From the NCBI RefSeq assembly GCF_009932355.1, contig NZ_LEKU01000003.1, positions 25,012 to 89,011 of the forward strand: 64,000 nt of DNA. The letters run 5' to 3'. This document shows positions 34,588-43,599 of the stretch, piece after piece. A model generated the notes under the pieces. It worked only from the letters and a program-made list of their open reading frames with translations. It had not been told where the DNA came from and did not search any database. How positions within the stretch are numbered: the first letter of the stretch is position 1; every line of letters begins with the position of its first letter. The translations under genes and the position numbers were made by a program. The DNA comes from Riemerella anatipestifer_E. Its GTDB lineage: Bacteria; Bacteroidota; Bacteroidia; Flavobacteriales; Weeksellaceae.

Positions 34588-36600
34588 ATGACAACATTCT
34601 ACATTAGCGTTGCTGTAATTGCCATCGCAGCTTTAGGGCTTATCTTTTGGATTTTATCCATGTACAAAAAAACAGTACAGGGCGTAGTATTACTTAGAAC
34701 AGGATACGGAGGCGCCAAAGTGTTCTTTAATGCAGGAGTGGTAATTCCAATTATCCACAGATTAGAGCAAATGGATATTTCTGTTAAAAAATTAGAAATC
34801 TCTAGAGAAGGAAAAGACGGATTGATTTGCAAGGATAATATGCGTGCTGATATTCAAGTAGCATTCTTTGTAAGAGTAAATAAATCTGTAGATGACATCA
34901 TCAATGTAGGACAAACCATTGGTTGCCAAAGAGCCTCCGATATATCTACCCTTAGAGAACTTTTTGAGGCAAAATTTTCGGAAGCTCTAAAAACTGTAGG
35001 TAAAAAATTTGATTTCATTGAACTTTACGAAGCCAGAAGTGAGTTTAGACAAGAAATATTAAACATCATCGGAACCGACCTTAATGGCTATGTACTAGAC
35101 GACTGTGCCATAGACTATTTAGAACAAACCAAACTTGAATATCTTAACAAAGATAACATCTTAGATTCTGAAGGTATTAAAAAAATCACAGAACTCACGG
35201 CTTCTCAGAATATAAAGGCTAACCTTGTAAGAAGAGAAGAAGAAAAAACCATAAAAAAACAAGATGTAGAAGCTAGAGAGGCTATCTTAGAGTTAGAAAA
35301 ACAATTAGCCGAAAAAGAAGAAACACAAAAAAGGGAGGTTGAAAACATCAAGGCGAGAGAAAACGCGGAAATACTAAAAGTAGCTGAAGAGGAAAGGTTA
35401 AAATACGAATCTGTACGAATTGCAACAGAAGAAGCACTACAAATTGCAGAAGAAAACAAACAGAGGCAAGTGGTAATCGCTGCTAAAAACAAGGAAAGAG
35501 CCGACTTAGTAGAAACCGAAAGAGTACAAAAAGATAAAATGCTAGAGGCTACAGAAAGAGAAAGAATTGTAGCTTTAGCTGACATAGAAAAAGATAAGGC
35601 TGTAGAACTAGAGAAGAAAAACATTCAAGATGTTATCCGAGAAAGACTAGCCAAAGAAAAAACAGTAGTAGAAGAACAACAAAACATCTACGATGTAGAA
35701 GCACTTAAATCCGCAGAAAGAGACAAACAAGTACAACTCATTATAGCGGCAAGAGAAGCAGAAGAGAGACTCATTGCAGAAACAAAAGCAGCAGAAGCAA
35801 GAAAACTCGCTGCCGAAAAAGATGCTCAAAAATATGTAATTGAAGCACAAGCCAAAAGAGATGCCGCCGAAAAAGAAGCCGAAGCAAGAAAAATAATTGC
35901 AGATGCTCTTGCAAAAGAGGAGGCTACCATAGGATTATCAGAAGCTCAAGTGATGCACGCAAAAGCGGAAGCATCAGAAAGACAAGGTATTGTAGATGCC
36001 AACATCATAGAGAAAAAAGCTCAGGCTAAGAAGATAGAAGGTCTAGCCGAAGCTGATGTAATTAAAGAAAAAGCACTAGCCGAAGCCGCAGGTATCACCG
36101 AAAAAGCCGAAGCTATGAAAAAACTCAACGATGCTGGAAAAGAACACGAAGAGTTCAGATTGAAATTAGCTAAGGAGAAAGAGGTAGAATTAGCTGAAAT
36201 AAACATTCAGAAAGAGATAGCCCAAGCTCAAGCACAGGTGCTAGGAGAAGCCTTTAAAACAGCGAAAATAGACATTGTAGGAGGCGACCACTCTTTCTTT
36301 GATAATGTTGTAAGACAAATTTCGGCTGGTAAAGGGATAGATAAACTTATCCAACACAGCGAAAATGCACAGATTTTAAAAGAATCTCTACTAGATTCTG
36401 ATAACGAAAACAATCTGATAGGAAAGGTAATGCAAATGGTAGAAAAGTATAAAATTTCTTCAGAAGATATTAAAAACCTAAGCATTGCTTCTCTCATCTT
36501 CAAACTCAAAGGGGTTGCAGAACCACAAGAGCAAGGTCTTCTCACCAGAGCTTTAGATGTAGCCAAACACTTAGGCATCCAAGATAAACCTATCAGATAG
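34588..36600 (+). CDS. Flotillin (SPFH/band-7) family protein, YqiK type
   Basis: 670 residues: an N-terminal membrane segment (FYISVAVIAIAALGLIFWILSMY), the SPFH domain at about 30-210 (VVLLRTGYGGAKVFFNAGVVIPIIHRLEQMDISVKKLEI), and a very long Ala/Glu/Lys coiled coil (about 215-560) with the flotillin AEAxxK repeats. Flotillins oligomerise into membrane microdomain scaffolds. Operon neighbours PspA and YqiJ-like support a role in membrane integrity. Confidence 0.93.
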   Translation: MTTFYISVAVIAIAALGLIFWILSMYKKTVQGVVLLRTGYGGAKVFFNAGVVIPIIHRLEQMDISVKKLEISREGKDGLICKDNMRADIQVAFFVRVNKSVDDIINVGQTIGCQRASDISTLRELFEAKFSEALKTVGKKFDFIELYEARSEFRQEILNIIGTDLNGYVLDDCAIDYLEQTKLEYLNKDNILDSEGIKKITELTASQNIKANLVRREEEKTIKKQDVEAREAILELEKQLAEKEETQKREVENIKARENAEILKVAEEERLKYESVRIATEEALQIAEENKQRQVVIAAKNKERADLVETERVQKDKMLEATERERIVALADIEKDKAVELEKKNIQDVIRERLAKEKTVVEEQQNIYDVEALKSAERDKQVQLIIAAREAEERLIAETKAAEARKLAAEKDAQKYVIEAQAKRDAAEKEAEARKIIADALAKEEATIGLSEAQVMHAKAEASERQGIVDANIIEKKAQAKKIEGLAEADVIKEKALAEAAGITEKAEAMKKLNDAGKEHEEFRLKLAKEKEVELAEINIQKEIAQAQAQVLGEAFKTAKIDIVGGDHSFFDNVVRQISAGKGIDKLIQHSENAQILKESLLDSDNENNLIGKVMQMVEKYKISSEDIKNLSIASLIFKLKGVAEPQEQGLLTRALDVAKHLGIQDKPIR

Positions 36601-36610
36601 AAAAGAAAAC

Positions 36611-36640
36611 GCCGCTCACTTAAAATGTGGGCGGACTTTT
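36611..36640 (+). terminator. Weak terminator between the flotillin and AAA+ genes
   Basis: CCGCTCAC (36612-36619) pairs with GTGGGCGG (36627-36634) with one G-U, followed by CTTTT. The short tail suggests partial termination, tuning expression of the large ATPase gene. Confidence 0.5.
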
Positions 36641-36695
36641 ATCCCTTTATTTCAGATTCTAACATTATTATCAACCATAAATCGTAGCTCATAAA

Positions 36696-39600
36696 ATGTC
36701 AAAGGACAATCTACAATCAGGTACTTACGAGATTATTCAGAACCGACTTAACGAACAGAAAAACCATCTTTCTCATAAACTCGCTGCCCTTAATGAAGAC
36801 CGAAAGAAAGTATTTGGAGGAATAGACTTCTCACTGATTGCCAACGAACGAATTTCTACAGAGCAGTCGTGTAAGATAAAAGACCTATTTGCCGTTAACC
36901 ATCTGTGCATCGTAGGTTATAATACCCACTTAGGTCTGAAAACAGAAGTGGAAGTTACTGATGTATTTGCCCTTTATGCCTTTCAAGAAAATCGTTTTGA
37001 GCCACAACCCATCACTTTTCTAGATGATGCCAATTTTGTACAAGAGTTCAAAAATCTTTACAAATATTATAGAAATACCCAATTCGTTAGGTTCTATTAT
37101 ACCCAAAATTATCTTTACTTCGTATTTCAACTCTCTGCAAATGCTTCGGATATTAAGGCTTTTAAATGGTTAATAAAAGACAACGAACTGCACTTTATAG
37201 ATTCTAGAAGTGCTTCGGAGGTAAAGTATCCTCCACAGCACGAGTTCCAGTGGGTTAAAGCTACTAGAGATATGCACCGTACAGGTAGGCACCCGCACAT
37301 TTCTCTGGCAGACAAGGTTTTTGTGGAAGCCATCGGCGGAGATATTACCATTAAAGTGGAAGATAATACCCAAACAGGCAAAGGAATTTACAGCGAACCC
37401 GTAGCTCATAAAGACCAAACGCTAGACGATGCCGAAGTACACTTTTTTGATTATGACAACCTCGTATTATTCAAAATAAAACCTTACCAAGAAGACGAAC
37501 GCTACTTTGTATACAACCATAAAGAGAAAAAGGTAAAGCGTGTAGATAGCCTCAAACATTCGGCTATACTTCTTCCCGAGAACCAAGGCGTTATTTACTC
37601 CAACGGATTTGCCCTCCAAACGGGTGAAATAAAGGTGATAGAAACCGAAGAGAAAAATATTTTCTTTGACAGAAAGATAACTGCCAGCAACGGAGAAAAC
37701 TTCCTCTTCGCTTTTTATGACGAAACTTCTAATGATTACGCTCTTATCCCTTATAACATCATCAATCAGACCATAGATACGCCTATCTATTGTAATGGTT
37801 TCAGCCTTTTTGACAACGGTATCCTAGCCTACCTTAAAAATACAGAAGAAAGCAAAAACCATCTAGTACAGCTATGGCAAACGCCTTTTACCAAAGAACT
37901 TGTCATTAGTGAAACTCTTAGAGAAAACGAGCTTTTTAAGATTGGCAACAAAGACCTCGTAAAGGCTATGGCAGACTGCCAAGAGCTTATAGTGCTACTC
38001 AACAAAAAAGACTCTTACGCGGGACTATATACCGATATTGTAAAAAGAGCCACTTCCATTCTAGACAACTACTATTTTTTGGATAAAGAAAGTGTAAAGC
38101 ATCTATCGGAGCCTATATCAGAAATCCGAAAGATAGCTCACGCCGCCATTAACGAGTATGAAAAGGTGGTAGAAATCCGAAAAAACACACAAGCCGCATT
38201 AGATACTTTAGAAGAAAAGTTTAAGCAACTGCTTTCGCAGACCTCGCTGGTAAACTATACCGCTTTGCACCAGTTTATAGAAACCCTGTCGGAAATAAGA
38301 ACCTTAAGGGGCGAAATGATAAGTGCCAAAGAACTACAATATTCCGACCTGCCCAAAATAGAAGCGTGGGAGCAACAGCTTAATGAAAGGGCTGACGAAC
38401 TCGCAGCACAATGCGTTCAGTTTTTGTTACAAGACGATGCTTTGGTGGTTTACGAGGACAAGATAAATGCACTTATTAGCGAAACGCAGCAGTTATCCAA
38501 ATCGGTGGAGGCTAAGAATATAGAGCAAAGCCTAGACGAACTCGCACTACAGCTAGAACTATTGGTAAACATCGTTAACAATTTAAAGATAGACGATGCC
38601 TCCCATTCTACCCAAATCGTAGAAAAAATTTCGGTGATTTTCTCGCAAATCAACCAGCAGAGAATAGAACTTAACAACAAGAAAAGAGAAATTTCTGGAA
38701 CAGAACTTTCTGCAGATTTCAAAGCTCAAATTACATTGTTTGACCAAGCCTCCATCAACTTCCTAGAGTTGGCAAACACCCCAGATAAGGCAGACGAATA
38801 CCTTACCAAACTCTCCATACAACTAGAAGAACTAGAGACCAAATTCATAGACTTCGAGGAGTTTATACAGATAATCGCCGATAAGAGAGAGGAAGTTTAC
38901 ACCCATTTTCAGAACAAAATGGTGCAGCTTACCGAGGCTCAAAACAGAAGAACACAAAACCTATTTCAGTCTGGAGAGCGAATCTTGAAGAGCATCATCA
39001 GCAAAGCCGAATCTTTTGATACAGAAGTGGAAATCAACGGCTATTTCGCTTCCGATTTGATGGTGGACAAGCTAAGAGAGCTCGTTGCCCAGCTTAACGA
39101 TTTACAGGATAGCAACAAAGCCGAAGAACTACAAACCCACCTAAAAACAGCTCAACAAGACGCTATACGCAAACTTAAAGACAAAAAGGAAATCTATACC
39201 GATGGCGAGAATACCATTAACTTCGGCAAGTACCAGTTTGCGGTTAATCAGCAGAAGCTAGACCTTAGCTTAGTGCTAAGACAAGGAGCCTACTACTACC
39301 ATATTACTGGGACGAGCTTCTACGAACCATTGGCTTTTGAGGCGATACAAGATTATCAGGAAGTATGGCATCAAGAATTTGTTTCGGAAAATACAGAGGT
39401 AAAAAAGATGGAGTACCTCGCTTGGGAAATCTTCCTTAAAAACCCCGCTATTTCGTCTGAAGAAACCAACCGACTGCTCATAGAGCAATTCCTCAAAAAT
39501 CACTTTGGAGAGGGCTTAGTAAAAGGCGTACACGATGAAGATGCCCTACTGATTCTCACCAAACTACAACAGCTCAACAACCACTTAGGACTCCTTAGAT

Positions 39601-41507
39601 ACAACCCGTCCGAGAGGGCTTTGGCACAGCTATTTTGGTTCTTCCTTGCCCCAGAAGAAAAAGTATTTTACGAGAAACAGTTTTCGGCAGTACACCTACT
39701 ATCGGACACCTTTGCCAACTCTAAGCAGTTTACCTACCTCAACGCTACCCTATCCCAAAAGATAGACGATTTTAATAAAGACTTCCAAGGCTTCTGCCAC
39801 ACCTCTGCCTATAACGCTGCCGTGTACCTCAAGAAAGAGGACCGAAACCGCTTTGTAATCTCAAAAGAAGCAGCAGAACTCTATCAGAAATTCGTTAACG
39901 GATTAAAAGAAAAAGGCAAAGACCTCGTGTTCAGTCAGCAAATAGAAGATTTGCACCACTACCCTTCGGCGTGTTATGATATTGTAGAAAATGCCCTAAA
40001 AACCTTCCTCCTTGCCGAGCATACAGAAGCAAGCCAAATGGTTATAGAGGAGGCTTCTGCATTTATCATTACCCAAAACTTCCACGAGAACCAAATCTCC
40101 ACAGTAAGCCACACCGAAACCATTGCAGGGCTAAAGTCTTTGGATACCAATACAGAATATATTTTAGACTTCCACGACTTCAGCCAAAGGCTAAGCTACT
40201 ACCACCAGAACATCATTCCTAAGTTCACCGAGCTACAAAAGCTAAAGAAAGAATGGATAGAGAAGAAGAAAAAGGAACTAAAGCTCAGCTCGTTCAAGAC
40301 CTCGGTGCTTAGCTCTTTCGTGAGAAACAAACTCATTAACGAGGTGTACTTCAACCTCATTGGAGCCAACCTCGCAAAGCAAATAGGAGCTTTGGGAGAA
40401 CAAAAGAGAACCGACCGAATGGGAATGCTGCTCTTGGTATCGCCTCCTGGCTACGGTAAAACTACGCTGATGGAGTATGTGGCGGACCGAATGGGCTTGG
40501 TGTTTATGAAAATCAACGGACCTGCCATCGGGCACGAAATTACCTCTACCGACCCTAGCGAAGCCAAAAATGCAGGAGCTAGACAGGAGCTAGAAAAGCT
40601 CAACCTCGCCCTAGAAATGGCAGATAATGTAATGCTGTACCTAGACGACATACAACACTGCAACCCCGAGTTTTTACAAAAATTCATTTCCTTAGCAGAT
40701 GGGCAACGAAAAATAGAAGGCATCTACAACGGCGTTTCTAAAACCTACGATATGCGCTCCAAAAGGTTCTGCCTAGTAATGGCGGGCAACCCATATACGG
40801 AAAGCGGCGACAAGTTCCAAATCCCAGATATGCTGGCCAACCGTGCCGACATCTATAACCTAGGCGACATATCAGGCACACAAACAGACCTATTTGAGCT
40901 TAGCCTTATCGAAAACGCCATTACCTCCAACCCTTACCTCACTAGGCTTACCCAACCCGCCTACCAAAACCTATATCAGCTCTACGACGCCATACAAAAC
41001 CAAACGCCAGACCCTACCATAGAAGGCAACTTTACGGCACAAGAGATAGCCGACTTTAGAGCCGTTTTGGAGAAAATCATACAAATAAGGCAGGTCGTAC
41101 TGCAAGTCAATTCCCAGTACATACAATCCGCCGCTATGGAAGACGATTACAGAACCGAGCCCGCATTTAAGCTACAAGGCTCCTACCGAGATATGAGCAA
41201 GCTAGTTACCAAAGTACAGCCCATACTCTCCGAGGCAGAAGTACAAGCACTTATCCTAGAACACTACCAAAACGAATCCCAAACCCTCACCACAGGTGCA
41301 GAAGCCAACCTACTCAAACTAAAAGAAATGATGGCACTCCTTACCGAAACCGAAGCCACCAGATGGCACCACATACAAGAAACCTTCCAGAAGAACAAGC
41401 GTCTCAAAGGACTAGGCGAGAACGATAGAATGGCACAAATAGCCGCATTACTTGCCGAGTTTTCGGACGGACTAAAGGGGATACAAGAAGCCCTAAAGAG
41501 AAGCTAG
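36696..41507 (+). CDS. Giant AAA+ ATPase with DUF3686 domain (predicted DNA-repair ATPase family)
   Basis: 1603 residues. The N-terminal ~400 residues are beta-rich (DUF3686-like, e.g. HFFDYDNLVLFKIKPYQEDERYFVYNHKEKKVKRV); helical coiled-coil segments follow to about 860. A C-terminal AAA+ module holds Walker A SPPGYGKTTL near 1248 and Walker B VMLYLDDIQHC near 1313, then AGNPYTESGDKFQIPDMLANRADIYNL as a sensor region. It is annotated in databases as an ATPase involved in DNA repair, but its operon with PspA, YqiJ-like and flotillin genes points to envelope stress. No membrane segment is visible, so it is probably cytosolic and recruited to the flotillin scaffold. Confidence 0.85.
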   Translation: MSKDNLQSGTYEIIQNRLNEQKNHLSHKLAALNEDRKKVFGGIDFSLIANERISTEQSCKIKDLFAVNHLCIVGYNTHLGLKTEVEVTDVFALYAFQENRFEPQPITFLDDANFVQEFKNLYKYYRNTQFVRFYYTQNYLYFVFQLSANASDIKAFKWLIKDNELHFIDSRSASEVKYPPQHEFQWVKATRDMHRTGRHPHISLADKVFVEAIGGDITIKVEDNTQTGKGIYSEPVAHKDQTLDDAEVHFFDYDNLVLFKIKPYQEDERYFVYNHKEKKVKRVDSLKHSAILLPENQGVIYSNGFALQTGEIKVIETEEKNIFFDRKITASNGENFLFAFYDETSNDYALIPYNIINQTIDTPIYCNGFSLFDNGILAYLKNTEESKNHLVQLWQTPFTKELVISETLRENELFKIGNKDLVKAMADCQELIVLLNKKDSYAGLYTDIVKRATSILDNYYFLDKESVKHLSEPISEIRKIAHAAINEYEKVVEIRKNTQAALDTLEEKFKQLLSQTSLVNYTALHQFIETLSEIRTLRGEMISAKELQYSDLPKIEAWEQQLNERADELAAQCVQFLLQDDALVVYEDKINALISETQQLSKSVEAKNIEQSLDELALQLELLVNIVNNLKIDDASHSTQIVEKISVIFSQINQQRIELNNKKREISGTELSADFKAQITLFDQASINFLELANTPDKADEYLTKLSIQLEELETKFIDFEEFIQIIADKREEVYTHFQNKMVQLTEAQNRRTQNLFQSGERILKSIISKAESFDTEVEINGYFASDLMVDKLRELVAQLNDLQDSNKAEELQTHLKTAQQDAIRKLKDKKEIYTDGENTINFGKYQFAVNQQKLDLSLVLRQGAYYYHITGTSFYEPLAFEAIQDYQEVWHQEFVSENTEVKKMEYLAWEIFLKNPAISSEETNRLLIEQFLKNHFGEGLVKGVHDEDALLILTKLQQLNNHLGLLRYNPSERALAQLFWFFLAPEEKVFYEKQFSAVHLLSDTFANSKQFTYLNATLSQKIDDFNKDFQGFCHTSAYNAAVYLKKEDRNRFVISKEAAELYQKFVNGLKEKGKDLVFSQQIEDLHHYPSACYDIVENALKTFLLAEHTEASQMVIEEASAFIITQNFHENQISTVSHTETIAGLKSLDTNTEYILDFHDFSQRLSYYHQNIIPKFTELQKLKKEWIEKKKKELKLSSFKTSVLSSFVRNKLINEVYFNLIGANLAKQIGALGEQKRTDRMGMLLLVSPPGYGKTTLMEYVADRMGLVFMKINGPAIGHEITSTDPSEAKNAGARQELEKLNLALEMADNVMLYLDDIQHCNPEFLQKFISLADGQRKIEGIYNGVSKTYDMRSKRFCLVMAGNPYTESGDKFQIPDMLANRADIYNLGDISGTQTDLFELSLIENAITSNPYLTRLTQPAYQNLYQLYDAIQNQTPDPTIEGNFTAQEIADFRAVLEKIIQIRQVVLQVNSQYIQSAAMEDDYRTEPAFKLQGSYRDMSKLVTKVQPILSEAEVQALILEHYQNESQTLTTGAEANLLKLKEMMALLTETEATRWHHIQETFQKNKRLKGLGENDRMAQIAALLAEFSDGLKGIQEALKRS

Positions 41508-41908
41508 CTCCACCATCTTATTTACAGGGGCGTATCCCTCGCCAGCGCTTAAGCCCGCTGCTCGGGTCGGGCTATCCGCTATTACTCCTCGCCACAGCTT
41601 CCGCACGGTGCCTACCCTCTGTGGCTGTGGGGTAGCCGCTCCTATCCCTTACGCACCCCCACCCCTAGCCACAACGCCAAGCCCCACGCTCCACCACCAC
41701 CTTGCAACCACCACTCACACCCCCCAAAACAAAAAACCCCCTCCCCGAAGCCCATTTCACTCCATCGAGGAGCAAAATTTTTTCCATCAGCCTCGCGTGA
41801 TTTTTCCGTCGGCCTCGCGTAAAATTTCCATCGGGCAGGAAATTTTACGCGAGACCGACGCAGTGAAAATACTTAATATCGTAAAAATTTAGTAGTACTA
41901 ATCATTGG
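41508..41908. other. Gene-free GC-rich intergenic region with repeats
   Basis: After the AAA+ gene about 250 bases are C-rich and carry the GGGCGTATCCC / GGGTCGGGCTATCCGC repeat skeleton also seen near 22996, then the long inverted repeat at 41807-41860. A 94-codon frame here is Pro/Thr low-complexity and not credible. This region marks the boundary between the housekeeping DNA and the Rhs toxin island. Confidence 0.5.
41807..41860. repeat. Long imperfect palindrome with CTCGCGTAAAATTTCC arms
   Basis: Arms of 23 bases (41807-41829 and 41838-41860) pair with a single mismatch around an 8-base loop. A degenerate third copy of the arm (CAGCCTCGCGTGATTTTTCC) lies just upstream (about 41788-41807). 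The structure could be a terminator or a mobile-element end. Confidence 0.7.
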
Positions 41909-42106
41909 TTATGCCAACAGCCTAAATACTGAAATAATCACAGACAAAACACATAAAGCTATTCCCATATATGATTTAACAATTTCTGCTTCATCTGTAG
42001 GATCATACTCTTTTCCTTTCATATATCTTTTTTTATCCTTTATATAAAGGAGTAATAATATCGCTATAATTACACTAACTAATATTTGCACTAAATTACT
42101 ATCCAT
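41909..42106 (-). CDS. Small two-helix membrane protein
   Basis: 65 residues: helix VQILVSVIIAILLLLYI, a charged loop (KDKKRYMKGKEYDPTDEAEIVKS), and helix YMGIALCVLSVIISVF. It starts 9 bases after the IS1-family transposase stop, at the far end of the orphan Rhs cassettes. It may be the surviving immunity-type gene of the truncated last cassette, but no family is recognised. Confidence 0.5.
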   Translation of the reverse strand: MDSNLVQILVSVIIAILLLLYIKDKKRYMKGKEYDPTDEAEIVKSYMGIALCVLSVIISVFRLLA

Positions 42107-42115
42107 TATAGTAAG

Positions 42116-42814
42116 CTAATACCAAAAATATATTTTCATTATCGCCATAAACATACAAAGACTCTTACTAAAACAAATCGTTCTCCTATTTAGACGCCTT
42201 AGTTTAGTTCTCAAGGTTAGATTCAATCGTTCTATTTTATTAGTGCCATAGCGGGAGACCTTATGTACATTTTGAGGAATCAAGTAGCGGTAATGATGTA
42301 AACCATCTGTATAGATACACTTTGGACGGCTATAAAGCAATGTGGTAATTACTTTTGACAAAGTGGTTTTAGTTCGCCTACCAATGCTAAAACTCACCAC
42401 ATTTCTACTATCACGCTCCATAGCATAAGTAATCCAAATTTTATTTCCTTTATGCCTCACATAACTACAAATCTCATCTACCTCATATTCCTTTCCGTAG
42501 GCTATCAAAGGAGAAGACAATGCTTTAGCTATAGCCAAAAGTCTTTTCAGTACAGTGGTAGCAGATATACCTAATACCCTCGCTATAGAACGAATCCCCA
42601 AACCCTCTTTTGTATAGACCACTATTTTGCGGTTAATCTCTGAATGATAAGCATGATAGGTGTAATAATCTATAAAACGACGATAACACTCCTTACAGTA
42701 ATACTGTTGTTTTAAGGTCTTGGTGCGTCCATTTTTAATAATTTTTTTTGATAAACAATGGGGACACATCTTGGTATCACTAACTTTAATACACGAGGTC
42801 TTAATTTCTATCAT
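42116..42814 (-). mobile_element. IS1-family transposase (single fused ORF)
   Basis: 232 residues: an N-terminal zinc finger (CPHCLSKKIIKNGRTKTLKQQYYCKECYRRF), a helix-turn-helix (GIRSIARVLGISATTVLKRLL), and a DDE-type catalytic region (YEVDEICSYVRHKGNKIWITYAMERD, CIYTDGLHHYRYLI, NKIERLNLTLRTKLRRLNRRTICFSKS). This matches IS1 InsAB but is one uninterrupted frame, so no programmed frameshift is needed. Terminal inverted repeats could not be defined. It lies directly beyond the truncated cassette 4. Confidence 0.9.
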
Positions 42815-42919
42815 TTATCTCCTTTTTTATCACTTTTTTGTTACTCTAATATATCTATCATTCATCTTTTAAGACTTATCTACAATAACATCACCTCTAA
42901 CAACCAAACACTTAATAAC

Positions 42920-43150
42920 CTAAATCATCATCATCACTAACTTTGATACACGGCCAAATGTTCCCTCACCCAATTTTGACATAATACGGCTCGTGCCTTC
43001 AAAATAATGCTTGGTAAACTTGCCTTTTTGCCATTTTGGCAGTCTTTTTTTACTGCGTACCGCTCCGTCATCGCTCCGTCGTGTCTCCGTCGTAGATCCG
43101 ACGAACCCCCGAAACTTATTCTTGTTTTTTATGACAGTTTGACAGTACAT
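42920..43150 (-). pseudogene. Orphan Rhs cassette 4, truncated
   Basis: The frame starts MYCQTVIKNKNKFRGFVGS and, like cassette 3, runs into KGKFTKHYFEGTSRIMSKLGEGTF of the Rhs core, then breaks off into GRVSKLVMMMI, encoded by the 21-bp junction motif. The first ~195 bases are almost identical to the start of cassette 3 (44911-45106). The remaining core and any toxin are missing, and the IS1-family element follows. A remnant, not a functional protein. Confidence 0.8.
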
Positions 43151-43209
43151 TTTTTAGTTTATTTTAGCATCACTAACTCTGATACACGACCTACATTTTC
43201 ATTTTATTT

Positions 43210-43599
43210 TCATCTTTTTTTTGAAGTTTTAACATACAATATATTTCTGTATTTACCATTGTGAAAATCATTAGCCCCTGTAAAATAAAATATATTTCCT
43301 CTTAATATTCCTACTATTACCCTTTCATCATATTGAAACTGAACCAATACCCCATTATCTTTAGTTTCACCTAAAATTTTCCACCTACCTTGTATATTTT
43401 CTGATGATTCTGTTTCCGTATAAAAAAGATTAAAAATCTCATCTGATTTTAACTCTAAATACTGGTAATCTTTTACATTATTATCATATAAAATATCATA
43501 TTTATCAATTTTATAAATACCTATAATTTTATTTTTTTTATCACTACATGCTGCTAAAAAACAACATAAAAATATAAATAATACTAATATTCTATTCAT
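43210..43599 (-). CDS. Lipoprotein, putative immunity protein for cassette 3
   Basis: 129 residues with a lipobox signal peptide (LFIFLCCFLAACSDKK; LAAC). The mature part is beta-rich (IIGIYKIDKYDILYD, GRWKILGETKDNGVLVQFQYDERVIVGIL). It overlaps the 3' end of the cassette 3 toxin by 8 bases, as toxin-immunity pairs often do. A periplasmic lipoprotein suits protection against a toxin acting in the cell envelope. Immunity is inferred from position only. Confidence 0.6.
   Translation of the reverse strand: MNRILVLFIFLCCFLAACSDKKNKIIGIYKIDKYDILYDNNVKDYQYLELKSDEIFNLFYTETESSENIQGRWKILGETKDNGVLVQFQYDERVIVGILRGNIFYFTGANDFHNGKYRNILYVKTSKKR

Noticed and set aside
35205..35624. 139-codon Ser/Phe-rich minus-strand frame
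   Set aside because: Antisense of the Glu/Lys/Ala coiled coil of flotillin, a common artefact.
41608..41892. 94-codon Pro/Thr/His-rich frame
   Set aside because: Low-complexity translation of C-rich intergenic DNA that includes the palindrome; no start context or family.
42758..42940. 60-codon plus-strand frame beside the transposase
   Set aside because: Antisense to the transposase start and ending in a CAT-repeat His run; no evidence of coding.
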